From: Saccopteryx bilineata
Taxonomy: Eukaryota > Chordata > Mammalia > Chiroptera > Emballonuridae
Length of the DNA stretch: 64,000 bases
Assembly: GCF_036850765.1 (NCBI RefSeq)
Contig: NC_089491.1
Span: 133,478,266 to 133,542,265, forward strand
Direction of reading: 5' to 3'
The translations under genes and the position numbers were made by a program. Every line of letters begins with the position of its first letter. Within the stretch, counting starts at the first letter, position 1. The notes under the pieces are model-generated. The model saw only the letters and a program-made list of their open reading frames with translations. It was not told the DNA's origin and did not search any database. Shown here piece by piece: positions 21,420 to 33,169 of the stretch.

Positions 21420-21442
21420 ATCCACTGAGCCAATCGGCCAGG

Positions 21443-21870
21443 TCCTCAGCCAGCCTCCTCTTCTTCTTACTTGACATAGCAGCAACATTTGAACTGCTGA
21501 TTATTCTTTTTGAAATAATTTTTTCACATGAGTTCCAAGATACCTGCTCTCCTGGTTGGCCTCCTTCCTTTCTAGCCACTTTTACATCTTTTTGTTGTTT
21601 CCTCTTCACCTCCCTGATCTCAAAATGTTAGAGCAGTTCAGAGTTTACTCCTTGGAACTTTTTCCTATCTTTTATGGTCTCACTCAGTGTTATGGCTTTA
21701 TATGTCATATATATGCTGATGACTACAAATTTATATCTCAGCTTTGACTTTGCCTCTGAACTTTGCCCCTGAATTCCAGTCTTATATATTTAACTATCCA
21801 CTTGATATCTCCACTTGGCTGAGTTCCTGATAGTCTATACCACCAAGCCTACTCCTTATGTTTTGTCCTG
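21443..21870 (+). pseudogene. Reverse transcriptase relic with YADD motif (old non-LTR retrotransposon)
   Basis: The frame at 21556-21747 ends in 'CHIYADDYKFIS'; the YADD catalytic box is at 21712-21723. Following text 'ctgaattccagtcttatata' and 'cttgatatctccacttgg' fits the continuing RT domain of an old CR1/L2/jockey-like LINE. It continues the element at 17.0-18.7 kb across the nested insertions. Several stops, so extinct. Confidence 0.72.
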
Positions 21871-21879
21871 GATGGTAGT

Positions 21880-22080
21880 TTTGCCTTGAATTTATAGCTT
21901 GAATTTACCATATATAAGATAGTTACCTGTTTGGTTTCTGGGAGCTTTTCGTTTTATTTTTTACTTTCTATTCATATTAGCATCCCATATCTACTTATAG
22001 TTCTCTATTCAACTTGTCCACTTTTTTTTTCATTTTAAGTGTGTCTCTTATAGACAATACATTGCTAGACCTTAATGAAG
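21880..22080 (-). mobile_element. Possible L1 fragment
   Basis: 'gtgtctcttatagacaatac' is the reverse complement of a phrase usual in L1 ORF2. The surroundings are too diverged to delimit. Confidence 0.4.
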
Positions 22081-22926
22081 TCAAGGGAACTAGCTACAGA
22101 TACAGCAGAAATAGAAAGGAACATTATGGTCAATTAGGGTAATACAATAAATAACTCAGATGAAGTAGATGAGTTTTGGAAAATTATAAAATGCTAAAAT
22201 TGGAAGAAGTAATTAAAAAATATGAACAGACCAAATATCTATAAATAAATTGAATGGTAATTAAAGAATTTACCTCTAGAAGAAAGCCTTAGGTTTATAT
22301 GGTTTTTCAGTTTTACCAAACTTTCAAAGGACTAATTCCTTTATCAATTACATTGTTTCAGGAAATAGGAAAAGAATAAAAACTGCTTTATTATTTATTC
22401 TAAAGCCAACCCATGTTACTGATGAAATCAATTTTTTAAAAAATAGATGCAAATAAATATTATTCAATTTAATTCAACAGTCAAGGTGTTCTAGGAACAC
22501 ACCAATGGCTTAACATGAAAATATTACCAAAGTTTTTAATTATATCTATGGATTAAAAGAGAAAAATCACTTGATCATCCCAAGTTGCAATATAAAACAA
22601 TCAAATTTAAAACTTATGTTTAAATTTTCTTTAGCAAAATTAAAATATTTCTTTATACTAGCAATAATGAACCAGAAATGACAAACTACCATTCACAATA
22701 GCACCAAAAATTATAAAATATTTAACAATCCACAAATATGCCACAATACGTATAACTTTAAATATTTAAAGCTCCATTAAAAGACATAAAATAATATCTG
22801 AAAAAATAAACTATATTCTTTTTTTTAAAAACTATATTCTTAAATAAGATAACTTACCTCAGAAAAGATGTCAGCTCTTCCCAAGTTAATCTATATATTT
22901 AAATATTATTTTAAAATATTAGCTGG

Positions 22927-23086
22927 AGCCCTGGACAAATGGCTCAGTTGGTTAGAGCATTGTCTAGAAGCACTGTTGCTGTCGGTTCAATCCCCAGTCA
23001 GGGTACATGTAGGAGCAGCTCAATGTTCCTGTCTCTCTCTCTCCCCTTCTTACTCTCTCACTAAAATCAATAAATTAATTTTTGTA
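22927..23086 (+). mobile_element. Short tRNA-derived SINE
   Basis: Head 'gccctggacaaatggctcag', tail 'aaaatcaataaattaa'. Duplication 'aatattagctgg' on both sides; the following SINE then reuses 'tagctggaa'. Confidence 0.9.
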
Positions 23087-23104
23087 TTTAATATTAGCTG
23101 GAAA

Positions 23105-23408
23105 TTTTTATTTTTTATTTTTTTGAGAGGGAGAGAGACAGAGAGAGATGAGAAGCATCAGCTAGCAGTTGTGGCACTTTAGTTGTTCATTGATTGCTTC
23201 TCATATGTGCCTTGACCTGAGGGCTCCAGGCGAGCCAGTGATTGTTTAATCAAGTCAGTGGCCATGGGATCATTTTGATAATCCTAAACCGGTGACCTGG
23301 CACTCAATCTGGTGAGCCTGCGTCAAAGCCGGCAACCTAAGAGATTCAAAGTTGGGACCTCAGGGTCCCAGGTCAACGTTCTATCCATTGAGCCACCATG
23401 GGTCAGGC
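23105..23408 (-). mobile_element. Ves-like long SINE
   Basis: 'tttttgagagggagagagac' to 'ccaccatgggtcaggc', flanked by 'tagctggaa'. Inserted just beyond the previous SINE. Confidence 0.9.
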
Positions 23409-24520
23409 TAGCTGGAACTTATTAAAGAAACTTAACAAACTCATTCTAAAATATATTTGGACTATTAGCCCATGAAAAGATAAGTCAATTTTGAAAAAGA
23501 AAATTTTAAGGGGATAATAACACCAACTATTAAGACCTAGCACACAAGCATACTTGAGGTATTTGTAATAAAATAACAGCAGTAGCACAAAAACAAATAA
23601 GCAAATAGAAAGGATATAAAGTTCAGAAATAGATTCATGACACTAAGAACTTGACATATGAAAAGCAGCACCACAAAGATGTCTGGTGGCAAAGGCATCT
23701 TTATGAGGAAAGGTCAGATTGCTCAGAAATTATGTTAACACAACTGGTTCACGATATTAATAAAAATTAGGTTAGATTCTTACCTTACAAAGAATAAATA
23801 CAAAGGTAAACTTCAGATGGCTTAAAGATACAAACAGAAAAGTAAAACTATAAAGCTAATGGAAGAAAATGTGAGAAAGTATCTTTGTTCCTTAGGTGGG
23901 GAACAGTATAAAATGCAAAAATACGAAACTTAAAATCACTATGATGTACACTTCAAATATCTCACAATTTTATTTGTCAATTATACCTCAATAAAACTGA
24001 AATTTAAAGAAATCAAAATGGAATTTATGTCTAAAAGTTAATAGGTTTATCATCATGGCAAACTTAAGAGGTGGTTAATACCAAATCTTGGCAAAATGTA
24101 TGGGGACATTGACCTCTTATGCACAGGATATGGAAGTATAAACTGTCTTAGTTGCTCTGGGAAGCAACCTACAAATATTAGTGAAGACAAGGATGTGTAT
24201 GTGTGCCCTGTAATTCCAAGATCTCATCTCTTGGGTATATGTCCTAGAGAAAATGTCATATGGATTACCACAGGAACATATATATACAAGTGTTCATTCA
24301 GCTCTTTCCATGATAGCAAGGAAGTAGAAGCAACCAGGTATTTTAACCAGGAGAACACAGGTGCACAGCAGGATAGATGCAGTCTGTGGAAGAAATACAA
24401 CAACTAAAAGCAACAAACCAGGTATACGTATAGTGCACAGGTAGATTTTAAACACAACGTTAAGTGAAAAAAAAAAGGGATATTTAAAGCACAATATTAT
24501 TTATGCATATTGAAAACAAA

Positions 24521-24846
24521 TACCATATTTTCCCATGTATAAGACACACCTTAATTTGGGGGCTCGAAATTTGAAAAATATAGATTACATAAAGTTATTG
24601 AACTCAAGTTTTATTCATCATAAAATTCATACAACTCCTCATCACTGTCATAACTTCCATTCTTTAGCTTGTCCTCATCTGTATCTGACAACGAATCACT
24701 GTCTTCAACAATGAGCACAAAAACAAGTGCAAAAAAGTGGGAAATGCAAGTAAAAAAATCTACCACCACTGCATAAGATACACCCAGCTTTTAGACCCCA
24801 AATTTTTTGAAAAAGGGTGAGTCTTATACACAGAGAAGTAATGGTA
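24521..24846 (-). mobile_element. Tc1/mariner-superfamily (pogo/Tigger-like?) short element
   Basis: Inverted ends 'taccatattttcccatgtat' and the complement of 'gtcttatacacagagaagta', with TA at each edge. The - strand carries an acidic coding tail, including 'YDSDEELYEFYDE' followed by a stop at 24612-24610, as at the C-terminus of pogo/Tigger-type transposases. So it is an internally deleted copy of a coding element. Family inferred. Confidence 0.65.
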
Positions 24847-24849
24847 GGT

Positions 24850-25384
24850 GTTATGGGTTCCTGTGACTCTTCCCACACCTCTTCCAAAAAACTCTGTAGA
24901 GTAAAAAGGAAAGCAAATAAAAATTCCTACAACTGATTTACAATTAAACTTGTACTAGAATGAGCTCACTTGGACTATAGGGAGAAGGAAAGTGCCTGGC
25001 ATTTCCTGCCTCTTGGGGCAGCGTCTGGAGCACAGAAGGCCTGTCCTCCAAGCTACAGGATGGAGCTCTCCCCTGGGAGGGAGGAGAGGGGTGAGGCACT
25101 GGAGAGAATATAGGCCAGGATACAGAGTGTTCAGTGGCCAACTGGTTCTCACTAATTCTGGGGGGTAGGAGGATGGGGATTAAGATCACCACACCCTCCC
25201 AACAGCCCTCAAGCAGTCATGCCTGTGTAATGAAAGACTACTGCAGGGGTAGGAAAAAAGAGAGAATTTAGTCCCTGCTTAGAGCATACTTTCCCTCCCC
25301 TGACGATGCTCACTCATATTTTGTTCCTAAATCTGTCCTACCATCCATCAATCACAGACCATTGTTTAAATCACTACCGATCTT
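24850..25384. other. Unassigned spacer
   Basis: Less AT-rich than the surroundings between 24,960 and 25,300, with no recognisable repeat. The - strand frames of 65-82 codons here have no family resemblance that I know. Confidence 0.4.
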
Positions 25385-25401
25385 TGGACATCAGTTTTCT
25401 T

Positions 25402-25689
25402 TTATTAGCGAGAGAGACAGACACACAGGAAGGGAGAAAGATGAGAAGCATTAACTCATGGTTGGGGCACATTACTTGTTCATTGATTGCTTCTCATACA
25501 TGCCTTGACTGGGGGGCTCCAGCCAAGCCAGTGACCTTGGGCCTCAAGCCAGCAACCATGTGGTCATGTCTATGATTCCATGCTCAAGCCAGTGACCCTG
25601 CTCTTAAGCCAGCAACCTCAGGATTTCGAATCTGAGTCCTCAAGATCCCATTTCGACACTCCATCCACTGTGCCACCAACTGATCAGGC
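25402..25689 (-). mobile_element. Ves-like long SINE
   Basis: Exact 17-bp duplication 'tggacatcagttttctt' at 25385-25401 and 25690-25706; head 'ccaccaactgatcaggc'. Confidence 0.95.
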
Positions 25690-25989
25690 TGGACATCAGT
25701 TTTCTTGTCTGTATGAAGATGGGCTGGATAAGATGATGTCTTGAAAATTTTTGTTTTGTCATTCTCTAGTGAGAGAATTATCCCAATTCTTTTTCCAAGA
25801 GCTTCTTTCCAAATAGTGAGGCAGTCACCATCAGGCAGGGGCATCACCTTTTTTATGTGTCTCCTCAGGTAGCTAGGTGGGAATAGCAGTAACCTCTCTC
25901 TTCAGTCTTTAGTGCTAAAATAAAAGATCCTGAAGTTTATTGAAATTTCTATTTAAAAAGACTCAAGGGCTAGACTTCTTAAAAATAGG

Positions 25990-26540
25990 TTTCTTGAAAG
26001 ATAATTGACATATCATGAACTACACATATTTAAGGTATATAATTTGATAAATTTGACATATATTATTCACTTGGAAAAAAAACCATCAGCAAAATCAAGA
26101 TGGTGAATATATCCTCATCCCCCAAAGCTTTATCTTTTTTTAACCAACTCTTCTCCCATCCTCAGGTTACCAATGATTTACTTTCTGTCACTGTACTTTA
26201 GTGTACATTTTCTAGAAATGAAATTATATAGTTAAAGCCTGACCTGTGGTGGTGCAGTGGATGAAGCATTGACCTAGAACACTGAGGTTCAAAACCCTGG
26301 GCTTGCCTGATCAAGGCATATATGGGAATTGATGCTTCATGTTCCTCCCCCCTTCCCTCTCCCTCTCTCTCAAATCAATCAATAAATTTTTTAAAATGAG
26401 CGTTCAGTTTACTGAGTAGTATAGCATTGGATGGTTAACCACAATTCATTTATCATTTACTTGTTAATGGACATTTTTGTTGTTTGAAGGTTTGGCTATT
26501 AAAAATAAAGCTGCTATTAACATTTGTGGACAAAAAATTT
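25990..26540 (-). mobile_element. L1 3' UTR-type fragment
   Basis: 'agataattgacatatcatga', 'accatcagcaaaatcaagat' and 'attaaaaataaagctgctat' are old L1 3' sequence in reverse. A SINE interrupts it. Confidence 0.65.
26237..26390 (+). mobile_element. Ves-like short SINE
   Basis: Head 'gcctgacctgtggtggtgca', tail 'caaatcaatcaataaatttt'. Target duplication not clear. Confidence 0.88.
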
Positions 26541-26544
26541 CTAC

Positions 26545-27600
26545 AAGTAATACTAAATAGAGAAAAAAATCTAGTAGAGAGCATACAGAACCCCCACAGG
26601 TATGTAAAATTCACAGAATCTGCTTTAAAAAGCAGAGACTATGAAGGGTCTTACTTTTGGTAGAACCTGATAACATCAACAAGGGGTTCACTCCCAGAAG
26701 GAAATCATCCAATCCCTAGTGGGAACAGCTGAGAGTTAGTGTGAAACCTGGCAGATCAGCACAAATAACAGGCGTCAAAACTTAATGGCTTGGAAAATTC
26801 ATAGGAACAAAGGTATCTGTCTTGGGAAAGCACCCACTTAAAGAGAAAGAGGCACTTTGGAAAGTAAAGTCATTGTTCCTTAGAGACAGAAGCCAGTGGT
26901 AAATAGAAGAAATAAGAGGTCCCAAATTCTAACTGGTAGGTCATATTTTTCCAATGAGTAATGCAGTCTGGAAGTAATACAAGTAAAGTTCTTTTTCATC
27001 TTCATTACAAAGGTATTCTGAATTTAAACAGTAAATATCAGATTTCATCATTTACACAGCTATAATGTACCATGATCATCTCATTTATTTTGGACCATTT
27101 TATTGATATCAAATGAATATAACAGCTTGTTCTGAAATATTTATTTTGCTATTTGCTGAGCTTCCTCAATTATTTCCTCTACATGAAATGACAGTAACCT
27201 TTTTATGTGTAAGCTACTCTTCTGCTTGCTGTGAACTGTATTTATTCACCTTAGAGAGCATTAGTATGGGATTACATCACGTACTATAGTAGCAATGAAA
27301 GCCTAAGCTCTTGATTCCACCTGCCAGCCTAGCCATACTGCTTTTGAAAGTCTATCTTAATCATTAGAATCTATCAAAGTTGTAAACTTTTAGGAGAAAT
27401 GTTTCCTAGTCCTCACCCACTCGGATTCAATGTGCCAGGATGTAAAGATGCTATGTATAAAATACTGGGATCAATCAAAATGTCCATCTATAGGCCATTG
27501 GCTAAATTGATTATATAGCCTTAAAAGAACTAAGTAGGTCTTACTGTGCTGATGTGGAAAGACATCCATGAATTATGAATATGTTATTAATTTTTAAAAT
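26545..27600. other. 1-kb spacer without recognised gene
   Basis: No frame above 60 codons and no repeat I can name. 'ggcattggctaaattgatta' near 27495 hints at old L1 (a 'water-level' style 3' end), not enough to call. Confidence 0.4.
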
Positions 27601-27946
27601 TTTTATTTATTTTTTAGATGAGAGGAGGGGAGATAGCAAGGCAGACCTCTCATGCACCCCAACTGGGATCCACCTGGCAAGCTCTGTTGGGGCCAATGCT
27701 CAAATCAGCCAAGCTATTTTTAGTACCTAAGACTTATGCGCTTGGACCAATTGAGCTATCCTCAGCGTCCAGAGCCATTCTTGAACCGGTTGAGCCACTG
27801 ACTGTGGGACGGAGAGAGGGAGAGAAAGAGAAGATGGAGGGGGAGAGAAGCAGATGGTTGCTTCTTCTATGTGCCCTGACTGGAAATCAAACCCAGAGCA
27901 TCCATACACCAGGCCAACTCTCTACCCACTGAGCCACTGGCTGGAC
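27601..27946 (-). mobile_element. tRNA-derived SINE (Rhin-1-like variant)
   Basis: 'ttttttagatgagaggaggg' to 'gagccactggctgg', same variant as the split SINE at 18.7 kb (shares 'aagctatttttagtacct'-like text). Confidence 0.9.
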
Positions 27947-28249
27947 CTTGAATGCATTTTTTAAATGAAAAATAGTTACACTTATATATGGACAGCACAC
28001 TTCTAAAACAATACCCAGACTCCTGGGAGTGGGACTGTGGAGTGGGGAAATGATTTTTCCATGTACACCTTCTTCTATTATTTAAATACTTTACTATGGC
28101 ATAAATTTTATAATAATTTTTAAATAAAAAGAAGAATATAAATTAATAATAAATTTTAAAAAGAAAAAGAAGTAACTCTAATATGTATCCCAAAGAGAAA
28201 ACAATAGAAGAATCAGAAGTCTGATTATTTTAAAAAGCTCATTAAGAAA

Positions 28250-29458
28250 ATTGCTTTTAAAATAAATGAATGAAACCATCAAACCAAAAATCTTCTGCAC
28301 AGCAAAAGTAACAAGACAAAAGGCAACCAACCGAATGGGAGATGGTATTTGTAAACAACAGCTCTGACAAGGGGTTTATAACCTAAATATACAAAGAACT
28401 CATAAAAATCAATACCAAACAAACAAACAGTCCAATTAAAAAATGGACCTAAACAGACACCTTTCCCAGGAAGACATACAAATGGCTAACAGATGTATAA
28501 AAAGATATTCAAGTTCACTAGCTGTTAGGAAATGCAAATCCAAACTACAATGAGATACTAGCTCACACCTGTTAGAATGCCTGTTATCAACAAGGAAAGT
28601 AATAATAAGTTTTGGAGAGGCTATGGAGAAAAGGAAACCCTCATTCACTGCTGGTGCAAATTCAAACTTATACAGCCACTGTGGAAAACAGTATGGCGGT
28701 TCCTCAAAAAACAACGATTAGAGTTACCATATGACCCAGCAATCCCTCTTCTGGGTATCTACCCAAAATACTTGAAAACATTTATTTGCAAAGATATATG
28801 CACCCCTACGCCTGACCTGTGGTGGCGCAGTGGATAAAGCATTGACCTAAAATGCTGAGGTTGCCAGTTCAAAACCCTGGGCTTGCTTGGTCAAGGCACA
28901 TATGGGAGTTGATGCTTCCTGCTCCTCCCCCCTTCTCTCTCTCTCTTTCTTTCTCTCCTCTAAAAAATGAATAAATAAATAAAAATAATTTTAAAAAAAG
29001 ATATATGCACCCCTATGTTCACTGCAGCTTTATTCACAGTGGCCAAGACATGGAGACAACCAAAGCGTCCTTCGATAGAGGATTGGATAAAGAAGATGCG
29101 GTACAATACAGTGGAATACTACTCAGCCATAAGAAACGATGAAATGCTGCCATTCGTGACAACAATGATGAATCTTGAGAATATTATGTGAAATAAGTTA
29201 GTCAGAAAAAGGTAAAAACCATATGATTTCACTCATATGTGGGATAGAAAACTCATAGACACAGGTGACAATATGATGGTTACCAGAGGGAAGGGGGTGG
29301 AGGGTAGGTAAAGGGGACTAAATATAAGGTGACGAAAGATCTTTTGACTTTGGGTGGTGGGCACTCAATGCAATATACAAATCATGTATTATAGAAATGT
29401 ACACTTGAAACCTATATGATCCCATTAACTACTGTCACACCAATAAATTTAATTAAAA
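28250..29458 (+). mobile_element. L1 3' end (ORF2 C-terminus and 3' UTR)
   Basis: Classic end of L1 ORF2: 'caagacaaaaggcaaccaac', 'cactgctggtgcaaattcaa', 'ccagcaatccctcttctggg', 'aatactactcagccataaga', then a 3' UTR ending 'ccaataaatttaattaaaaaa'. 5'-truncated and interrupted by a SINE. Several stops in the ORF2 part. Confidence 0.93.
28808..28996 (+). mobile_element. Ves-like short SINE inside L1
   Basis: Exact 18-bp duplication 'aaagatatatgcacccct' at 28790-28807 and 28997-29014. Head 'acgcctgacctgtggtggcg'; near consensus, so young. Confidence 0.96.
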
Positions 29459-29459
29459 A

Positions 29460-30290
29460 AAGAAAAAGAAAACTGTTCTTTACTATAGCAACAGAAGAGG
29501 GAGCACTTGAGCTGAAAAACCAGGAAAGGCCCTTAAAAACTGTCTCCAATCTCTGAAAAATCCATCTGTTAAAAAGCTGACCCAGAAAAATCCAACGTAT
29601 TCAAACACGAATAACATCAACAAAAATTGAGTGACCACACGAAGTTATCATAAGGAAAAAAAACACCACACACAAACAGAAGTAATCACAAGTTTTGACA
29701 GATGAAAAAGAACAGAAAAAATGCTGTCCCAAAGCAGAAACCAAGACTAAACTTATAAGATACAGTAGTCGATTCCGTGTTGTGCTTCCCCGATATCCAC
29801 TTCAGGGCTGAAGCAAGTTGCCGAGTCCTCCGCTGGGAATTTCCTTTAGCCAAAGAAAACTCCCTCTCCCAAGGTCAAACCCTTTCCCCAAAGTTCATCT
29901 GCATCCAGTTATTGGTCCATGTCAAAAATACAGAGGTCCCTGCCTCAAGGTGGGACAACCCTAAAGGGCCATTCCAACTTCAAAGCTCCTTATGGGATGG
30001 GCTGAGGCCTTGTTGTGACTGATCATGGTCAGTGGTGTCCTGGAACTGGCTCCTACTGACCTATGAAAGACAATTGTTAACATTTTTAGGAATTTTGCAA
30101 GCAGGCTGTTAAAACATAGCCATTACTAAAACTTAAATTATATAAACTCAAAATTAAATAAATAGTATTCAAAACTCAAAATACTCAATATTCATTACTT
30201 CCTAATTATTTTACATTTACTATTATCTATGCTCTTAAGGATACATCTATTGTTTCTGTATGGGTGCTACTATACATTTCTCCTCAGATC
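29460..30290. other. Unassigned spacer
   Basis: May include old repeat text ('tggtcagtggtgtcctggaa', 'gcaggctgttaaaacatagc'). No gene seen; the 81-codon frame at 29777 has no recognisable domain. Confidence 0.4.
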
Positions 30291-30439
30291 CACATTCAGT
30301 GACATCATGTTGGCAGCTTAAAACTGGCCACGATGGAAGTATTTACATTCTAGAGAATGTTACAAATCAGGACTTTCATTTCTCCCATTGAGAAATGATG
30401 GTTAAACATTTACCAGCACACCACTAATTGCAGTTCAGA

Positions 30440-30545
30440 ATCTCTCCTTCTGTCTGATCCTTCTTCTTCACATTGTCACAATTACTCATCCCTAGGGCAC
30501 TCTCCAATAAACTTTGTGCACACCAATCTCTGTCTCAGAGTCTGT
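30440..30545 (+). repeat. Probable old LTR 3' end
   Basis: 'ctccaataaactttgtgcac' followed by 'ctctgtctcagagtctgtgt' and 'gggaatgcaacc' is the polyadenylation-to-U5 layout of old mammalian LTRs. The 5' limit is not visible. Confidence 0.5.
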
Positions 30546-30684
30546 GTCCAAGGGAATGCAACCAAAAACAAAACAAAACAAAACAAAAAAGAGCTAGGAC
30601 CAATAAATAGCTAGAACACAGAGGATGTAAATAAGAAAATCCAAGAAAAACAAAAGAAATAAAGCTATTAAAAGGATCAAGAGA

Positions 30685-30890
30685 AAATTATCCATGGACT
30701 CGGACAACAGTGTGGTGATTGCCGGGGGGAGGTGGAGGAGGGTAAAGGAGAGCTATGTGGTGATGGATGGAGCCTTGACTTGGGGTGGTGAACATATAAT
30801 ACAAGGTACAGATGATGTGTTGTATAATGTTGCACCTGAAACCTATATAATTTTGTTAACCAGTGTCACTGCAATAAATTCTATTTTTAA
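30685..30890 (+). mobile_element. L1 3' UTR fragment
   Basis: 'cttggggtggtgaacatata', 'cacctgaaacctatataatt' and 'accagtgtcactgcaataaa' match the 3' UTR at 29.3-29.4 kb. Confidence 0.82.
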
Positions 30891-30902
30891 AAGGGTCAAA
30901 GA

Positions 30903-31684
30903 GGCCCTGGCCAGTGGCTCAATGAATACAGCATAGGTCTGGTGTATAGATGTCCCAGGTTCGATTCCCGGTCAGAAGTAACCATCTGCTTCTTTTTCCC
31001 CTCTCTCTCCCCCTTCCTTCCCTCTGACCCTGTCATAGCCAGTGAGTGGCTCATTTGGTTTGAGCATGGCTCTGGGTGTTTAGGATAGCTTGGTTCAAAA
31101 GCGTCAGCCTCGTTTTTATATTCCACCAATGTATGGAATCATGTAGTTCTTGTTTTTTTCTGATTTACTTATTTCACTCCGTATGATGTTATCAAGATCC
31201 CACCATTTTGCTGTAAATGATCTGATGTCATCATTTCTTATGGCTGAGTAGTATTCCATAGAGTATATGTGCCACATCTTCTTTATCCAGTCTTCTATTG
31301 AAGGGCTTTTTGGTTGTTTCCATGTCTTGGCCACTGAGAGAGTTAGGGGGAGGGGGAGGGGCACAGAGAAAACTAGACAGAGGGTGACGGAGGACAATCT
31401 GACTCTGGGTGAGGGGTATGCAACATAATTTAATGACAAGATAACCTAGACATGTTTTCTTTGAATATATGTACCCTGAAATATTAATGTCATCCCATTA
31501 ACATTAATAAAAATTTATTAAAAAAAAAAAAAAAAAAGCGTCAGCCTCAGGAGCTAAAAATAGCTTGGTTGATTTGAGCATCAGCCTCAGGGGTGAGAGG
31601 GTGTTGCCAAGTGGATCCTGGTCAAAGTGCATGCAGGAGTCTTTCTCACTATCTCCCCTCTTCTCACTTAAAAAAAAGGGGGGG
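30903..31684 (+). mobile_element. tRNA-derived SINE split by a twin-primed L1
   Basis: Head 'ggccctggccagtggctcaa' at left, tail 'ctcacttaaaaaaaggg' at right; the L1 at 31112-31533 sits in the middle. The duplication 'aaggtcaaagag' or a near copy flanks the whole. Confidence 0.9.
31112..31533 (+). mobile_element. 5'-inverted (twin-primed) L1 insertion
   Basis: 31112-31335 is the end of L1 ORF2 in reverse (- strand frame with 'WKQPKSPSIEDWIKKMWHIY' and a stop), and 31336-31533 is the 3' UTR in forward orientation ending in (A)18. Exact 15-bp duplication 'aaaagcgtcagcctc' at 31097-31111 and 31534-31548 proves one event. Twin priming during L1 reverse transcription gives this form. The pure poly-A points to a fairly recent insertion. 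Confidence 0.96.
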
Positions 31685-31699
31685 GAAGGTCAAAGAGAA

Positions 31700-32420
31700 A
31701 ATAATAGAGAAATCAGACAAACAACATATATATATTCTAGATGCCTTTAAGAAGAAAATAAAAATAATAGAATTAATAGTTGCAACTACAATTCAATTAC
31801 ATTTTTCTCGAGGCTAGTATGGCTATGGAGGGGAGAAAGACTAGAATATACACATATTGAAAGGGTGCACCATATATCAAGTTAAACGGATGTGGGTTGG
31901 TCATCACTTAGATTTAGCCTAGAAAATTATTATGCTTTAATACAAAAAAAATTATTTGTGGTTCTTGGCAGAAAGACCAAGTTGCTTTCTAAGGATAGCA
32001 AAACAGTTTGACATCAGAGTTCTAGGCAACATTTAAACACAGAAAATATCATAGTAAAGGAACATCTATAATATCATCAAGGGAAAAAACGTGTACCAAG
32101 GAATTTAAATGCAGACGAACTGTTCCATAAGCAGCAAGGCTATAGAAAAGTTTCAGTATGATAAATGCCTGGGACTATTCTACTCATCAGTCCTTCATTA
32201 GGATAAACTGCATCCAACTAAGTGAGGACTGAGAAGATTTCAGCAAAGATATAAGTGGTGCATACTCAGTATATTTAGCTATATATCTAAGACTAAAACA
32301 AAAGTGGAAATAAGGATAGTACACCATTTTATATGCTCTGACAATGTAGTAATATCTAAAATGAGAGACAGAGAGAGAGAAAAAGTAGAATAGCTCACTG
32401 ATTTGTCTAACAGCTAATTT
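31700..32420. other. Spacer, possibly very old LINE
   Basis: AT-rich text with no frame; an (GA)n run at 32363-32378 adjoins the next SINE. I could not assign it. Confidence 0.35.
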
Positions 32421-32424
32421 AAAA

Positions 32425-32757
32425 ATATTTTTTAATTGATTTGAGAGAGATAGAGAAAGGGAGAGAGGGAGGAGATGGTAAGCATCAACTTGTAGTTGCT
32501 TTATGTTAGTTGTTCATTGATTGCTGCTTCTCATATGTGTCCTGACCAAGGGGCCAAGCCAGTGACCCCTTGCTCAAGCCAGCAACCTTGGACTCAAGCC
32601 AGTGACCTTGGGATCATGTCAGTAATCCTGCACTCAAGCCAGTGACCTCACACTCAAGCTGGCAAACCCACACTCAAGCCAGCCACCTCAGGGCTTAAAC
32701 TGGGGACCTCAGTGTTCTGGGTGAACACTCAATCCACTGTGCTACCACCGGTCAGGC
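32425..32757 (-). mobile_element. Ves-like long SINE
   Basis: 'tttttaattgatttgagaga' to 'gctaccaccggtcaggc', with at least six 'ctcaagccagtgacc'-type internal repeats. Confidence 0.9.
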
Positions 32758-32840
32758 CATGATGTGATTTAAAGTCAATATTAAAAACCAAAACATATTT
32801 AGAAGGACAAGAATAAATAACTAAGGAAATAATACTATTT

Positions 32841-33169
32841 TTTTAAGTGAGAGGAGGGGAGATAGTGAGACAGACTCCAGCATACACCCCGACTGGGATC
32901 CATTCGGCAACCCCCATCTTGGGCTTGAATTAACTGAGCTATTTTTAGTGCCTGAGGTTGATACGCTTGAACCAACCCAGCTATCCTCAGTGCCAGAGGC
33001 CTACACTTGAACCAATCAAGCCACTGGCTGTGGGAGGGTTAGAGGGAGGGAGTAGGAAGGGGATGGGGGATAGAAGTAGCCGTTTCTATTGTGTGCTCTT
33101 ATTAGGAATCAAACCTGGTGTACCATATGTTGGGCCGACACTCTATCCACTGAGCCAACCAGTCAGGGC
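32841..33169 (-). mobile_element. Rhin-1-like variant SINE
   Basis: 'tttaagtgagaggaggggag' to 'gagccaaccagtcagggc'. The flanks 'aataatactatt' and 'aacaatactatt' form the duplication. Confidence 0.91.

Larger units (their letters stand above)
18736..21442 (-). mobile_element. tRNA-derived SINE split by a hAT element and a solo LTR
   Basis: Pieces at 18736-18909, 19679-19828 and 21420-21442 read as one SINE (tail 'tttaagtgagagg' to head 'ccaatcggccagg'). The breaks are explained by the 8-bp and 6-bp target duplications of the two guests. It lies in the old LINE spanning 17.0-21.9 kb. Confidence 0.92.
22081..24500 (+). mobile_element. Ancient L1 ORF2 relic
   Basis: Scattered L1-like phrases in order, such as 'tttatactagcaataatgaa', 'caaactaccattcacaatag', 'gatgtcagctcttcccaagt' and 'acttcagatggcttaaagat'. 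No frame above 110 codons. Two SINEs interrupt it. Confidence 0.65.

Noticed and set aside
31116..31439. 107-codon - strand frame with 'WKQPKSPSIEDWIKKMWHIY'
   Set aside because: It is the end of L1 ORF2 within the inverted half of a twin-primed L1.
32560..32720. Regularly spaced short repeats resembling a CRISPR array
   Set aside because: 'tcaagccagtgacc' units are the internal repeats of long Ves-like SINEs in a vertebrate genome; no unique spacers of constant length, no cas genes.
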